54,141 bases of DNA from a virus, in IMG/VR virus record IMGVR_UViG_3300027833_000066, positions 1 through 54,141 of that record; one strand, given 5' to 3'. The notes under the pieces were generated by a model that worked only from the letters and a program-made list of their open reading frames with translations, did no database searches and was not told where the DNA came from. Position numbers and translations under genes: made by a program. This document shows, one piece after another, positions 16,062-23,634 of this stretch (its first letter is position 1; every line of letters begins with the position of its first letter).

Positions 16062-16508
16062 ATGAATAACCTTGAAACGATACTTGAAATGTGGAAGAAA
16101 GATTCCATAATTGATGAATTACAATTAGACCAATCTGCTAGAGATTCTGCTAAACTTCATTCAAAATACCTAGAACTATATTCTATTAATAGACTAAGAT
16201 TTAAGAAATTAGATCTTGAGTTTAAGGTATTGCTACGTGATAAATTTATGCACTACAATGGTAAATTAAGTAAAGTAGAAATTGATGCTAAAGGATGGGA
16301 ATACGATCCTTTGAATGGTTTAACAGTACTTAAAGGAGATATGGATAAGTGGTATGATGCAGATCCATTAATCCAAGAACATCAAGCCAAAATGCATTAC
16401 ACACAAGAGCTCGTCGATACGTTAAAAGAAATACTTGAAAACGTAAAGTGGAGACATCAAAATATTAAAAATATTATTGAGTGGAATAAATTCACTAGCG
16501 GGATGTAA
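16062..16508 (+). CDS. uvsY: UvsY recombination mediator
   Basis: 148 residues (T4 137). The helical, charged sequence follows T4 UvsY: 'ETILEMWKKDSIIDELQLDQSA' at the start, 'KLHSKYLELYSINRLRFKKLDLEFKVLL', and an 'IKNIIEW' helix near the end. UvsY helps UvsX displace the single-stranded DNA binding protein gp32 and form presynaptic filaments. uvsW lies a few genes downstream, as in T4. It starts after GGAGATATA. Confidence 0.88.
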   Translation: MNNLETILEMWKKDSIIDELQLDQSARDSAKLHSKYLELYSINRLRFKKLDLEFKVLLRDKFMHYNGKLSKVEIDAKGWEYDPLNGLTVLKGDMDKWYDADPLIQEHQAKMHYTQELVDTLKEILENVKWRHQNIKNIIEWNKFTSGM

Positions 16509-16511
16509 TCA

Positions 16512-16886
16512 ATGATTAGCTATAACACAAATTGGATGGGACCAATATCTACTAAGTGGTACGAGGATCGAGATATTCCATTTGTTACTATGAAAAAGAC
16601 TTCAAAAACTCTAGGTCGCGAGTACGAGTATAAAGAATATCTAGAGAAATATTCGTGTGGCCGTATTGACATATATGGATTAGACGAACAAGAATACTGG
16701 TGTGGTAAATCTGAGTACAGCGTTGCGCCAATGAGAGCTGAAGATTGGAATAAACTTCAAGATTGGCTAGATGAATTGCAAACAGAAACACTGCTTACAT
16801 ACAAAGAACTGATACGCCAATTTGAAGAACACTACGGCCAACCAATAAGGTGGTCAACTGGATTACTGAAAGGAAGAGACGAATGA
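16512..16886 (+). CDS. Hypothetical protein (124 aa) between uvsY and uvsW
   Basis: Starts 3 bases after uvsY and ends overlapping the next ATG by 4 bases, so it belongs to the same transcript. It is rich in Trp and Tyr, with a helical C-terminal half ('EDWNKLQDWLDELQTETLLTYKELIRQFEEHYG'). I recall similar unknown proteins in other marine T4-like phages at this place. Function unknown. Confidence 0.7.
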   Translation: MISYNTNWMGPISTKWYEDRDIPFVTMKKTSKTLGREYEYKEYLEKYSCGRIDIYGLDEQEYWCGKSEYSVAPMRAEDWNKLQDWLDELQTETLLTYKELIRQFEEHYGQPIRWSTGLLKGRDE

Positions 16887-17224
16887 GTGAATATACGCCA
16901 GACAACTGGGTAGTACTAAAGATCAAAGAAGGCAAAGGCACATTCCCTTTCTACAAAGTTCTCGCAGGATGGAGCGGTGGTTATCTACATGGTGATGCTT
17001 GGCGAATGAACAGTGGTATTACTCTTACGTTTGATCACGAGGATGAAGTTCATTTCTATGGTGAAAGTGGGTCAGTCTACAGATGTCCTAAAGGAGCTTA
17101 CGGACTTAGAATGAGTACTGCTGGTATCTATAATCAGTTGATAGAAAAGCAGGAGTTTGGAGGTCAAATTCAAATGATGCCCGAAGATACAGATTGGAGT
17201 AAATTAGTTAATGCCGACATATAA
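16883..17224 (+). CDS. Hypothetical beta-rich protein (113 aa)
   Basis: Start set at the ATG at 16883, with GGAAGAG eight bases upstream and a 4-base overlap with the preceding gene. The product is beta-rich and Gly/Trp/Tyr-rich, with no motif I know; a string 'GGYLHGDAWRMNSG' may be an active or binding loop. Part of the uvsY-uvsW operon. Function unknown. Confidence 0.7.
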   Translation: MSEYTPDNWVVLKIKEGKGTFPFYKVLAGWSGGYLHGDAWRMNSGITLTFDHEDEVHFYGESGSVYRCPKGAYGLRMSTAGIYNQLIEKQEFGGQIQMMPEDTDWSKLVNADI

Positions 17225-17393
17225 CTACGTATGCAAGAAATGCGATCACGCATTCGAGAAAATGCAAAGAATTGTAGATGATCCATTATCAATTTGCCCT
17301 GAATGTAAAGAAGAAGAGTTAAAAAAAGTTATAGTTGCTAGTGGCGGTTTTCAATTAAAAGGTAAAGGCTGGTTTAAGAGTGGTGGATACTAA
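17211..17393 (+). CDS. FmdB-type zinc ribbon protein (60 aa)
   Basis: Two Cys pairs, 'CKKC' at residues 8-11 and 'CPEC' at 29-32, separated by 17 residues, with the FmdB-family start 'MPTYNYVCKKCDHAFE' and a 'GGFQLKGKGWF' end typical of this family. It likely binds one zinc ion; members are putative regulatory or nucleic-acid binding proteins of unknown detail. It overlaps the previous gene by 14 bases and is common in T4-like phages near uvsW. Confidence 0.85.
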   Translation: MPTYNYVCKKCDHAFEKMQRIVDDPLSICPECKEEELKKVIVASGGFQLKGKGWFKSGGY

Positions 17394-17570
17394 ATGACCC
17401 TTATAGATAAAATAGAAAAGAAGAATGGTAAGTGGCATTCTTTGTCTCAGCTGAGAGATTTTATCTCAGAAAACTCTAAAGAAAAAATTGTAGACTTTAC
17501 AGGTTATGAATTAAAGACCAATAAGTTTACATATGCATTATACGACGGAATTGTGACTTGGAAAAAATAA
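17394..17570 (+). CDS. Small hypothetical protein (58 aa) overlapping uvsW
   Basis: ATG directly after the stop of the zinc ribbon gene; 58 codons ending at a TAA that lies 12 bases into uvsW. It is lysine-rich, with an N-terminal helix and a C-terminal beta part ending 'YDGIVTWKK'. No family recognised. The tight packing and the intact frame between two real genes support it as coding. Confidence 0.6.
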   Translation: MTLIDKIEKKNGKWHSLSQLRDFISENSKEKIVDFTGYELKTNKFTYALYDGIVTWKK

Positions 17571-19066
17571 TAGTTAAAAAGAAGAATGAAGTCTTTCTCC
17601 AGTTAGTGACTGAACCGGGGATAGAGATGGAAATCTCAGAGCACTTTTGCTTCTTTGTTGAAGGGTATAAATTCATGCCAGCATACAAAAATCGTATGTG
17701 GGACGGCAAAATACGCCTATATGATGTACGAAAAAAGGTAATATACGGCGGTTTACTTAAGTATTTAAAGGAATTTGCTGATGTTAGGGACTATGAACTC
17801 GTTATAGAGGACAATTCGGTGTATGGTAGGCCTAATGCAACCGAACTACCCGACATAGATACCTTCCTTAAGGGTCTGTCACTCTCTGCTAACGGAGAAA
17901 GGATAACACCAAGGGACTACCAACTTGATGCACTCTCGTGCACCTTATCAGATAGAAAGGCATTACTATTAAGCCCGACAGCCTCTGGAAAGAGTTTAAT
18001 CATATATCTAGCAATTCGGTACTTTTTAGAATACCATGATCAAAGCATATTATTGATTGTACCTACAACATCTTTGGTTGAGCAAATGTATTCGGATTTT
18101 GCAGATTATAGTACTACTGATGATTGGTCTGTAGAAGAAAACTGCCATAAGATCTATGGCGGCAAAGAAAAGTACAACATTAAACAAAGAGTTATTATTA
18201 GTACTTGGCAATCGATATATAAGATGCAGTCACCATGGTTCCGAGATTTCGGTATGGTTATTGGCGATGAGGCTCATAACTTTAAAGCTAAATCATTGAC
18301 GTCTATATTGGAAAAATGTGTAGAGGCTGGTTATAGAGTTGGTACTACAGGAACTTTAGATGGATCGCAAACTCATCAATTAGTTTTAGAAGGTTTGTTT
18401 GGTCCAGTGTTTAAGGTTACCACAACTGCTAAATTGATTGAACAAAAATCATTGGCTAGTTTAGATATCTTTGTATTACTATTAAAGTACAGCGATGAGT
18501 ATTGTAAGTTAGTCTCTAAAATGAAATACCAAGATGAGATTGATTTTATCGTAAAGTACGAACCAAGAAATAACTTCATAGCTAATTTGGCTATGGATCT
18601 AGAAGGTAATACATTAATACTGTTTCAATTTGTAGAAAAACATGGTAAGCCATTACACACAATGCTTCAGGAAAAGTTTGATGAATTGCCAAGAAATAAT
18701 AGGAGGTTGTTCTATGTCTCAGGTGAAACCGATGTGGATACGAGAGAACAAATCAGGGAGCTTACTGAGAAACAAGATGACGCAATTATTGTTGCTTCCA
18801 TGGGTACTTTTAGTACTGGTATTAATATTAAGCGTCTACATAACATCATCTTTGCTTCTCCGTCTAAGTCACAGATTCGGGTTTTGCAATCGATAGGTCG
18901 TGGATTACGTAAGTCTGCAGACGGTATAGATACTAAGGTATACGATATTGCGGATGATCTACATTGGAAATCTAAAAAGAATTATACACTTGAACACGCT
19001 GCTGAAAGAATTCGAATTTACAGTCGTGAAAAATTTGATTATAAACTACACAATATCGAGATATAA
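17558..19066 (+). CDS. uvsW: UvsW RNA/DNA helicase
   Basis: 502 residues (T4 503). The N-terminal domain aligns with T4 UvsW up to 'EGYKFMPAYKNRMWDGKIRLYD'. Helicase motifs: Walker A 'SPTASGKSL', motif II 'GDEAH', motif III-like 'GTTGTL', motif VI 'QSIGRGLRK'. UvsW unwinds R-loops and branched intermediates and helps switch from origin- to recombination-dependent replication. The start must be the TTG at 17558, because the next ATG would remove conserved N-terminal residues; it lies inside the preceding gene. Confidence 0.95.
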   Translation: MEKIIVKKKNEVFLQLVTEPGIEMEISEHFCFFVEGYKFMPAYKNRMWDGKIRLYDVRKKVIYGGLLKYLKEFADVRDYELVIEDNSVYGRPNATELPDIDTFLKGLSLSANGERITPRDYQLDALSCTLSDRKALLLSPTASGKSLIIYLAIRYFLEYHDQSILLIVPTTSLVEQMYSDFADYSTTDDWSVEENCHKIYGGKEKYNIKQRVIISTWQSIYKMQSPWFRDFGMVIGDEAHNFKAKSLTSILEKCVEAGYRVGTTGTLDGSQTHQLVLEGLFGPVFKVTTTAKLIEQKSLASLDIFVLLLKYSDEYCKLVSKMKYQDEIDFIVKYEPRNNFIANLAMDLEGNTLILFQFVEKHGKPLHTMLQEKFDELPRNNRRLFYVSGETDVDTREQIRELTEKQDDAIIVASMGTFSTGINIKRLHNIIFASPSKSQIRVLQSIGRGLRKSADGIDTKVYDIADDLHWKSKKNYTLEHAAERIRIYSREKFDYKLHNIEI

Positions 19067-19440
19067 TGACTATAGAAAAATTAGACATCAGACATTTTAA
19101 ACTAACTAATGGTGAAGAAATCATCGGTTTGGTTAACAATGCTACCGAGAATGCGTACATCATTGAACGACCTGCGGTCGTGCATATATCCAATCTAGGG
19201 GTATATATGTTTTCATCTTGGTTCCCATTCTCTGAACAGAATCTATTTAAAATACTTAAGAGTTCTATCGTTATGCAAAGCGGTATCATTGAGGAGTCGA
19301 AACATTCGTACATTCGATTCTGTACTAGAGAAGATGAAGCTGGTCTTGATAACATTGAAGATGATTATCTTGATGATACCGATGAAGAAGAATGGTATGC
19401 ATCCGGTACGGATCATGTAGGTAAAGAAACGGTTCATTAA
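19066..19440 (+). CDS. Sm/Hfq-like small protein (124 aa)
   Basis: Start overlaps the uvsW stop by one base (TAATG). The N-terminal 60 residues resemble an Sm-like beta barrel: 'FKLTNGEEIIGLVNNATENAYIIERPAVVHI', with the K-L-T-N-G-E-E-I signature. The C-terminal 40 residues are highly acidic and likely disordered. A related protein is encoded at 33898. Sm/Hfq-like proteins bind RNA in bacteria; RNA binding here is inferred from the fold only. Nothing beyond it until the promoter at 19551. Confidence 0.6.
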   Translation: MTIEKLDIRHFKLTNGEEIIGLVNNATENAYIIERPAVVHISNLGVYMFSSWFPFSEQNLFKILKSSIVMQSGIIEESKHSYIRFCTREDEAGLDNIEDDYLDDTDEEEWYASGTDHVGKETVH

Positions 19441-19550
19441 TTATAGTATACCCCTAACCTCCCCGGTAACATCTATATTATATCACACTTTTAAGCATTT
19501 GTACATCCTTTTATTCAAAATAAGTAAAATAAATTAAATTAAAATAATGA

Positions 19551-19579
19551 TGTACATTGACCTTATTTTGTGTTATAAT
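19551..19579 (+). promoter_or_regulatory. Early promoter P1 upstream of gene 55 (TGTACA-17-TATAAT)
   Basis: TGTACA at 19551-19556, exactly 17 bases, TATAAT at 19574-19579, preceded by a very A/T-rich stretch (AAATTAAATTAAAATAATG). The gap 19441-19550 shows no other feature. Confidence 0.85.
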
Positions 19580-19602
19580 AGACTATATTAAAGGAGATAC
19601 AA

Positions 19603-20178
19603 ATGACTACTAAAGCAAAAGCTAAAGCTAAACCACACTACGTTAACAACAAAGAGTTTTCTTTGGCTGTTGTCGAATATGTTAGATCTGCAAATGAAGC
19701 AAAGGAAAAAGATCTTGAAGTTCCTAAGGTAACTAATTATGTAGCAACATGCTTCATGAAAATATCTGAAGGACTATCACATAGACCAAACTTTGTTCGA
19801 TATACCTATCGTGAAGAAATGGTAATGGATGGTGTTGAAAACTGTTTAAGAGCAATCAATAATTACAGAATTGAAACTGCTACTAGAACAGGTAACCCTA
19901 ATGCGTTTTCTTATTTTACTCAAATTTGTTACTTTGCGTTTATTAGACGTATCACTAAAGAAAAGAAGCAGCAAGACATTAAGTTTAGATTCATAGAAAG
20001 AATGGGTATTGAAGATTTTGCAGCTATGGGTATGGACTCTAACGGAGCTCAGCAAACTATGGAGTATGTGGATCAGTTGAGACAAAGGATTGATCAGGTT
20101 AGAACCAAGGATGATAAGATCAAAGAGTTTGCTAAGATCGAAAAAGAGAAAGACAAACTAGAATTATTTATGGTATAA
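19603..20178 (+). CDS. 55: Late transcription sigma factor gp55
   Basis: 191 residues (T4 185). Characteristic gp55 stretches: 'VTNYVATCFMKISEGLSHRPNFVRYTYREEMVMDGVENCLRAI' and 'NAFSYFTQICYFAFIRRITKEKKQQ', equivalent to sigma region 2. It directs host RNA polymerase to TATAAATA promoters, of which at least twelve lie in this window. It is followed by gene 47 and preceded by an early promoter, which fits its role as a switch to late expression. The Ala/Lys-rich N-terminus is extra. Confidence 0.95.
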   Translation: MTTKAKAKAKPHYVNNKEFSLAVVEYVRSANEAKEKDLEVPKVTNYVATCFMKISEGLSHRPNFVRYTYREEMVMDGVENCLRAINNYRIETATRTGNPNAFSYFTQICYFAFIRRITKEKKQQDIKFRFIERMGIEDFAAMGMDSNGAQQTMEYVDQLRQRIDQVRTKDDKIKEFAKIEKEKDKLELFMV

Positions 20179-20184
20179 CCTCCT

Positions 20185-21246
20185 ATGAAAATAGCTATTC
20201 TAAATGACACACATTGCGGTGTCAGAAATTCCTCTGATATATTTTTGAACTATCAAGAAAGATTCTATAGTGAAATCTTTTTTCCATATCTTAAAGAGCA
20301 TGGTATCACTAATATATTACATCTTGGAGATTACTATGAGCACAGAAAGTTTGTCAACTTTAAAGCTCTCCACGCCAATCGTAAGCATTTTCTTGAGCCT
20401 ATGCGTGATATGGGTATCACTATGGATATCATTCCTGGTAACCATGATGTGTATTTTAAGAACACCAATGAACTATGTTCCCTTAAAGAACTTCTTGGAT
20501 ACTTTACTAGCAATGTAAATATCATAATGAAGCCGACGGTTTTAGATTATGATGGCTGTAAAGTTGGGGTATTACCTTGGATTAATAGTGCTAACTATGA
20601 AGAATACACTAAATGGGCTATGTCATGCAAAGCTTCTATCCTTGGTGCTCACCTTGAGCTAAAGGGTTTTGAACTCATGGCTGGTATAACTAATCCACAT
20701 GGAATGAATGCTGATATATTCTCTAGATTTGAAACTGTTTTAACTGGCCATTTTCATACTAAATCGAGTCAAGGCAATGTTCATTACCTTGGAGGTCAAA
20801 TGGAATTCACTTGGTCAGATTGTGATGATCCAAAATACTTTCATGTATTAGATACTGCTGATAGATCAGTTACTCCAGTTCGTAATCCAATCACTATGTT
20901 CAAAAAAATAGTATACGATGATACTAATACTGATTATAGTAATGTCGATGTTAAGCAATATGAAAACATGTTTATTAAGCTAATCGTTGCGGCTAAAAAC
21001 GATTTGTATATGTTTGATAAGTTTGTTGATAAACTTCAAAGTATCGAAACACATGAGTTGAAAATTGCTGAAAGCTTTGAAGAATACCAAGGTGAAAGTG
21101 TTGAAGATAGTAAAGTATCTCTTGAGGATACAACTGAGCTATTAGATTCATATGTCGAAGCTGTAGAGACTGACCTTGATAAAGAGCACATTAAAGTCGA
21201 ATTGAGAAAACTATATACTGAAGCACAAAACTTGGAGGTGGTGTAA
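20185..21246 (+). CDS. 47: Recombination nuclease subunit gp47 (Mre11-like)
   Basis: 353 residues (T4 339). Calcineurin-like phosphoesterase motifs are intact: 'DTHCG' at 8-12, 'LGDYYEHRKF', 'PGNHDVYF', and 'GHFHTKS'. With gp46 it resects DNA ends for recombination-dependent replication and host DNA degradation. Gene order 47-small ORF-46 is as in T4. The start follows the gene 55 stop by six bases with a CCTCC(T) sequence but little Shine-Dalgarno signal. Confidence 0.95.
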   Translation: MKIAILNDTHCGVRNSSDIFLNYQERFYSEIFFPYLKEHGITNILHLGDYYEHRKFVNFKALHANRKHFLEPMRDMGITMDIIPGNHDVYFKNTNELCSLKELLGYFTSNVNIIMKPTVLDYDGCKVGVLPWINSANYEEYTKWAMSCKASILGAHLELKGFELMAGITNPHGMNADIFSRFETVLTGHFHTKSSQGNVHYLGGQMEFTWSDCDDPKYFHVLDTADRSVTPVRNPITMFKKIVYDDTNTDYSNVDVKQYENMFIKLIVAAKNDLYMFDKFVDKLQSIETHELKIAESFEEYQGESVEDSKVSLEDTTELLDSYVEAVETDLDKEHIKVELRKLYTEAQNLEVV

Positions 21247-21533
21247 TGTATCAACAACAACTTGATTTACAATTCCCGCTTACACAACAACTAGGTCTTG
21301 ACTTAGATGTTCCTGTAGATCAGCGACTAAAATTTTACGTTAACGATGATCTGATCACAACAATTGATGGTACCTTTAATAGTGTTGGAACTATGAGTTC
21401 GTATCTTACCGTGAATAATTCAGACGGTGATGAGGCAGCAAGGATAGACGATACAGGCATCAGTCTTAGAATGGAAAACAAATCTTGGCTAAAAACTAAG
21501 GTTGCTAATTGGTTAGGAGTTAAGTACCTATGA
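21246..21533 (+). CDS. Hypothetical protein between genes 47 and 46 (95 aa)
   Basis: Overlaps gene 47 by one base (TAATG; GGAGGTGG upstream) and gene 46 by four (ATGA). It occupies the place of the small T4 ORFs between 47 and 46. The product is predicted mostly beta with a hydrophobic C-terminal helix ('WLKTKVANWLGVKYL'). Translational coupling suggests it may act with the gp46/47 complex, but no function can be seen. Confidence 0.7.
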   Translation: MYQQQLDLQFPLTQQLGLDLDVPVDQRLKFYVNDDLITTIDGTFNSVGTMSSYLTVNNSDGDEAARIDDTGISLRMENKSWLKTKVANWLGVKYL

Positions 21534-23245
21534 TACACTTTAAGAGTGTAAGCTGGAAGAATTTTCTTTCTACTGGCTCAGATACAATTAAGATACAACT
21601 TGATAGAACCCCATCAACTCTTATAGTAGGCTCAAATGGAGCTGGCAAATCTACTATGCTAGACGCTCTTTCATATGGATTGTTTGGTAAACCACATCGT
21701 GATATTAAGAAAGATCAATTGATTAATAGTATCAATAAGAAAGGCACTGTGGTTGAAGTTGAGTTTGATGTAGGTAATTCTGAGTTTAAGATCATTCGGG
21801 CTATTCGTCCAGGTAAGTTTGAAATCTGGCAAAACGGCAATCAAATAAATCAAGCTTCTAACGCCCGTGATTTCCAAAAGTACTTAGAGCAAAACATCCT
21901 TAAGTTAAATCATAAATCATTCCATCAGGTTGTAGTTCTAGGAAGTAGTTCTTTTATTCCCTTTATGCAATTACCTACATGGCAGCGTAGAGCAGTTATT
22001 GAAGACTTATTAGATATCAATATATTCTCTAAAATGAATATGCTTCTCAAAGAACGTAATTCTAAAATTAAAGAAGAACTTTCCGAGATCAACCATTCAT
22101 TAGATTTATTTAAAACTAAAATTGAGTCACAGACTAAATACATTAGAAATCTACAAGCTGTTACTAAAGATATGGTTGATAGCAAAGAAGAATCCATAGT
22201 AGACTATAAGGTAGAAATTGAAGGTTTGTTTAAGCAATCTCAGGATCTTGGTCTTAATTTGTCTACATATCTTCAGCATGAAACTGCTAAAAATGCAGAG
22301 TTAAAGAATAGAGAATCTCGTCTAAAATCGTACGACATAAATTTCAAATCAAAAATTAAAGATCTAGTTGAACAATCTAAGTTCTTTGATAATAATGAAC
22401 ATTGTCCTACATGCGACCAAGATATAGATGAAGATATTCGTAATGAAAAGATTAAAGGAATAAAAGCTTCTGCTGCTGAAATACAAAAAGGTATGGCAGA
22501 TCTAAAAATAGAAATGGATCAAAACGATCAGGATTATGCTGATGGTTCTACTAGTATGAATTTTCTATTAGACAAGCAACGTACAATCAATTCTAACAAC
22601 GATAAAATCGGGATTATTCAAAAAGAAATAGATAAGATTCAAAAGGAGATTAAATCTCTAGGAGATTCAGGCGGAGATATTAAAACCGCTAAAACTGAAT
22701 TAGAAGACATGCGTGGGTCAAAGGATTCTATTACTGAAAAGAAACTAGAGTATGTAGAAGAAAGAACTTATAATGAAGTCATTGGAGAAATGTTAAAAGA
22801 CACTGGAATTAAAACTAAAGTCATTAAGCAATATTTGCCAGTGATGAATAAACTTATTAATAGTTATCTTCAAACATTAGATTTTTTTGTAGCATTTCAT
22901 TTAGACGAAGCATTTAATGAAACCATTAGATCAAGACATCGAGATGCATTTAACTACGCATCTTTCTCTGAAGGAGAAAAGCAAAGAATTGATTTATCTT
23001 TGTTGTTTACTTGGCGTCAAATTGCTAAGATGAAAAACTCAGCAGCAACTAATCTTTTGGTTTTAGATGAGACTTTTGATTCTAGCCTTGACGTAGACGG
23101 TGTTGAAAATCTAACCAAGATTTTAAGCACTTTGGAAGAAGGAACAAACGTCTTTATTATATCTCATAAAGGTGATATATTAGAGAACAAATTTAGATCT
23201 AAAATTGAATTCATTAAAGATAGAAACTTTAGCAAAATAAAATAG
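21530..23245 (+). CDS. 46: Recombination nuclease subunit gp46 (Rad50-like SMC ATPase)
   Basis: 571 residues (T4 560). Walker A 'GSNGAGKS' at 34-41, a long coiled coil with the zinc hook 'CPTC' at 292-295, ABC signature 'SFSEGEKQR' starting at 478, and Walker B 'LLVLDETFD' with Asp513-Glu514. With gp47 it forms an MR-type complex that processes DNA ends. All catalytic parts are present, so it is most likely active. Confidence 0.96.
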   Translation: MIHFKSVSWKNFLSTGSDTIKIQLDRTPSTLIVGSNGAGKSTMLDALSYGLFGKPHRDIKKDQLINSINKKGTVVEVEFDVGNSEFKIIRAIRPGKFEIWQNGNQINQASNARDFQKYLEQNILKLNHKSFHQVVVLGSSSFIPFMQLPTWQRRAVIEDLLDINIFSKMNMLLKERNSKIKEELSEINHSLDLFKTKIESQTKYIRNLQAVTKDMVDSKEESIVDYKVEIEGLFKQSQDLGLNLSTYLQHETAKNAELKNRESRLKSYDINFKSKIKDLVEQSKFFDNNEHCPTCDQDIDEDIRNEKIKGIKASAAEIQKGMADLKIEMDQNDQDYADGSTSMNFLLDKQRTINSNNDKIGIIQKEIDKIQKEIKSLGDSGGDIKTAKTELEDMRGSKDSITEKKLEYVEERTYNEVIGEMLKDTGIKTKVIKQYLPVMNKLINSYLQTLDFFVAFHLDEAFNETIRSRHRDAFNYASFSEGEKQRIDLSLLFTWRQIAKMKNSAATNLLVLDETFDSSLDVDGVENLTKILSTLEEGTNVFIISHKGDILENKFRSKIEFIKDRNFSKIK

Positions 23246-23254
23246 GAAGAGATT

Positions 23255-23506
23255 ATGAAAATGATTGGTCGTAACGTTTTAGTTACAGAAGTACAAAAAG
23301 AAGAAACAACACTTGGTGGTATTATATTAACCACAGACATTTCTAGAGCATCTAAACCCGCTTTAGTTTTAGAAGTAGGTCCTGAGGCTACTCACCTGAA
23401 TAAAGGAGAAAGAGTATTCCTTGATTGGACTAAAGCTATGGCAATTGATGTAGATGGCAATAGTGGAGCCATTATTGATATGGAACACATCAAAGCAGTC
23501 TTATAG
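23255..23506 (+). CDS. GroES/Cpn10-like co-chaperonin (possible gp31 analogue)
   Basis: 83 residues with the Cpn10 layout: 'RNVLVTEVQKEETTLGGIILT' (compare 'RVIVK....T.GGIVL' of GroES, the mobile loop that binds GroEL), 'ALVLEVGPEAT', 'NKGERVFLDW' and a C-terminal 'MEHIKAVL'. T4 gp31 and similar phage co-chaperonins replace host GroES so that GroEL can fold gp23. It follows gene 46 by nine bases with GGAAGAG. Shorter than GroES (97), without the roof loop. Confidence 0.8.
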   Translation: MKMIGRNVLVTEVQKEETTLGGIILTTDISRASKPALVLEVGPEATHLNKGERVFLDWTKAMAIDVDGNSGAIIDMEHIKAVL

Positions 23507-23551
23507 CCCTTATTCTTTTTTGATCTAAGGTTATAACAAAACGGTCTAAAT

Positions 23552-23585
23552 AAAGTGCACTTATTTTCATAAATAGGTGTACTTT
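23552..23585 (+). promoter_or_regulatory. 15-bp inverted repeat overlapping the -35 of promoter P2
   Basis: AAAGTGCACTTATTT and AAATAGGTGTACTTT pair over 15 bp (two G-T pairs) with a TCAT loop. The right arm contains the -35 element TGTACT. It may be a terminator for the preceding gene, an operator, or both. Confidence 0.65.
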
Positions 23586-23606
23586 CGCGTGTAACTATGG
23601 TATAAT
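23578..23606 (+). promoter_or_regulatory. Early promoter P2 upstream of the CobT-like gene
   Basis: TGTACT at 23578-23583, 17 bases, TATAAT at 23601-23606, with TGG directly before the -10 (extended -10). Its -35 differs by one base from the family consensus. Confidence 0.8.
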
Positions 23607-23634
23607 ATACATATATTGAAAGGAAGGATATATT

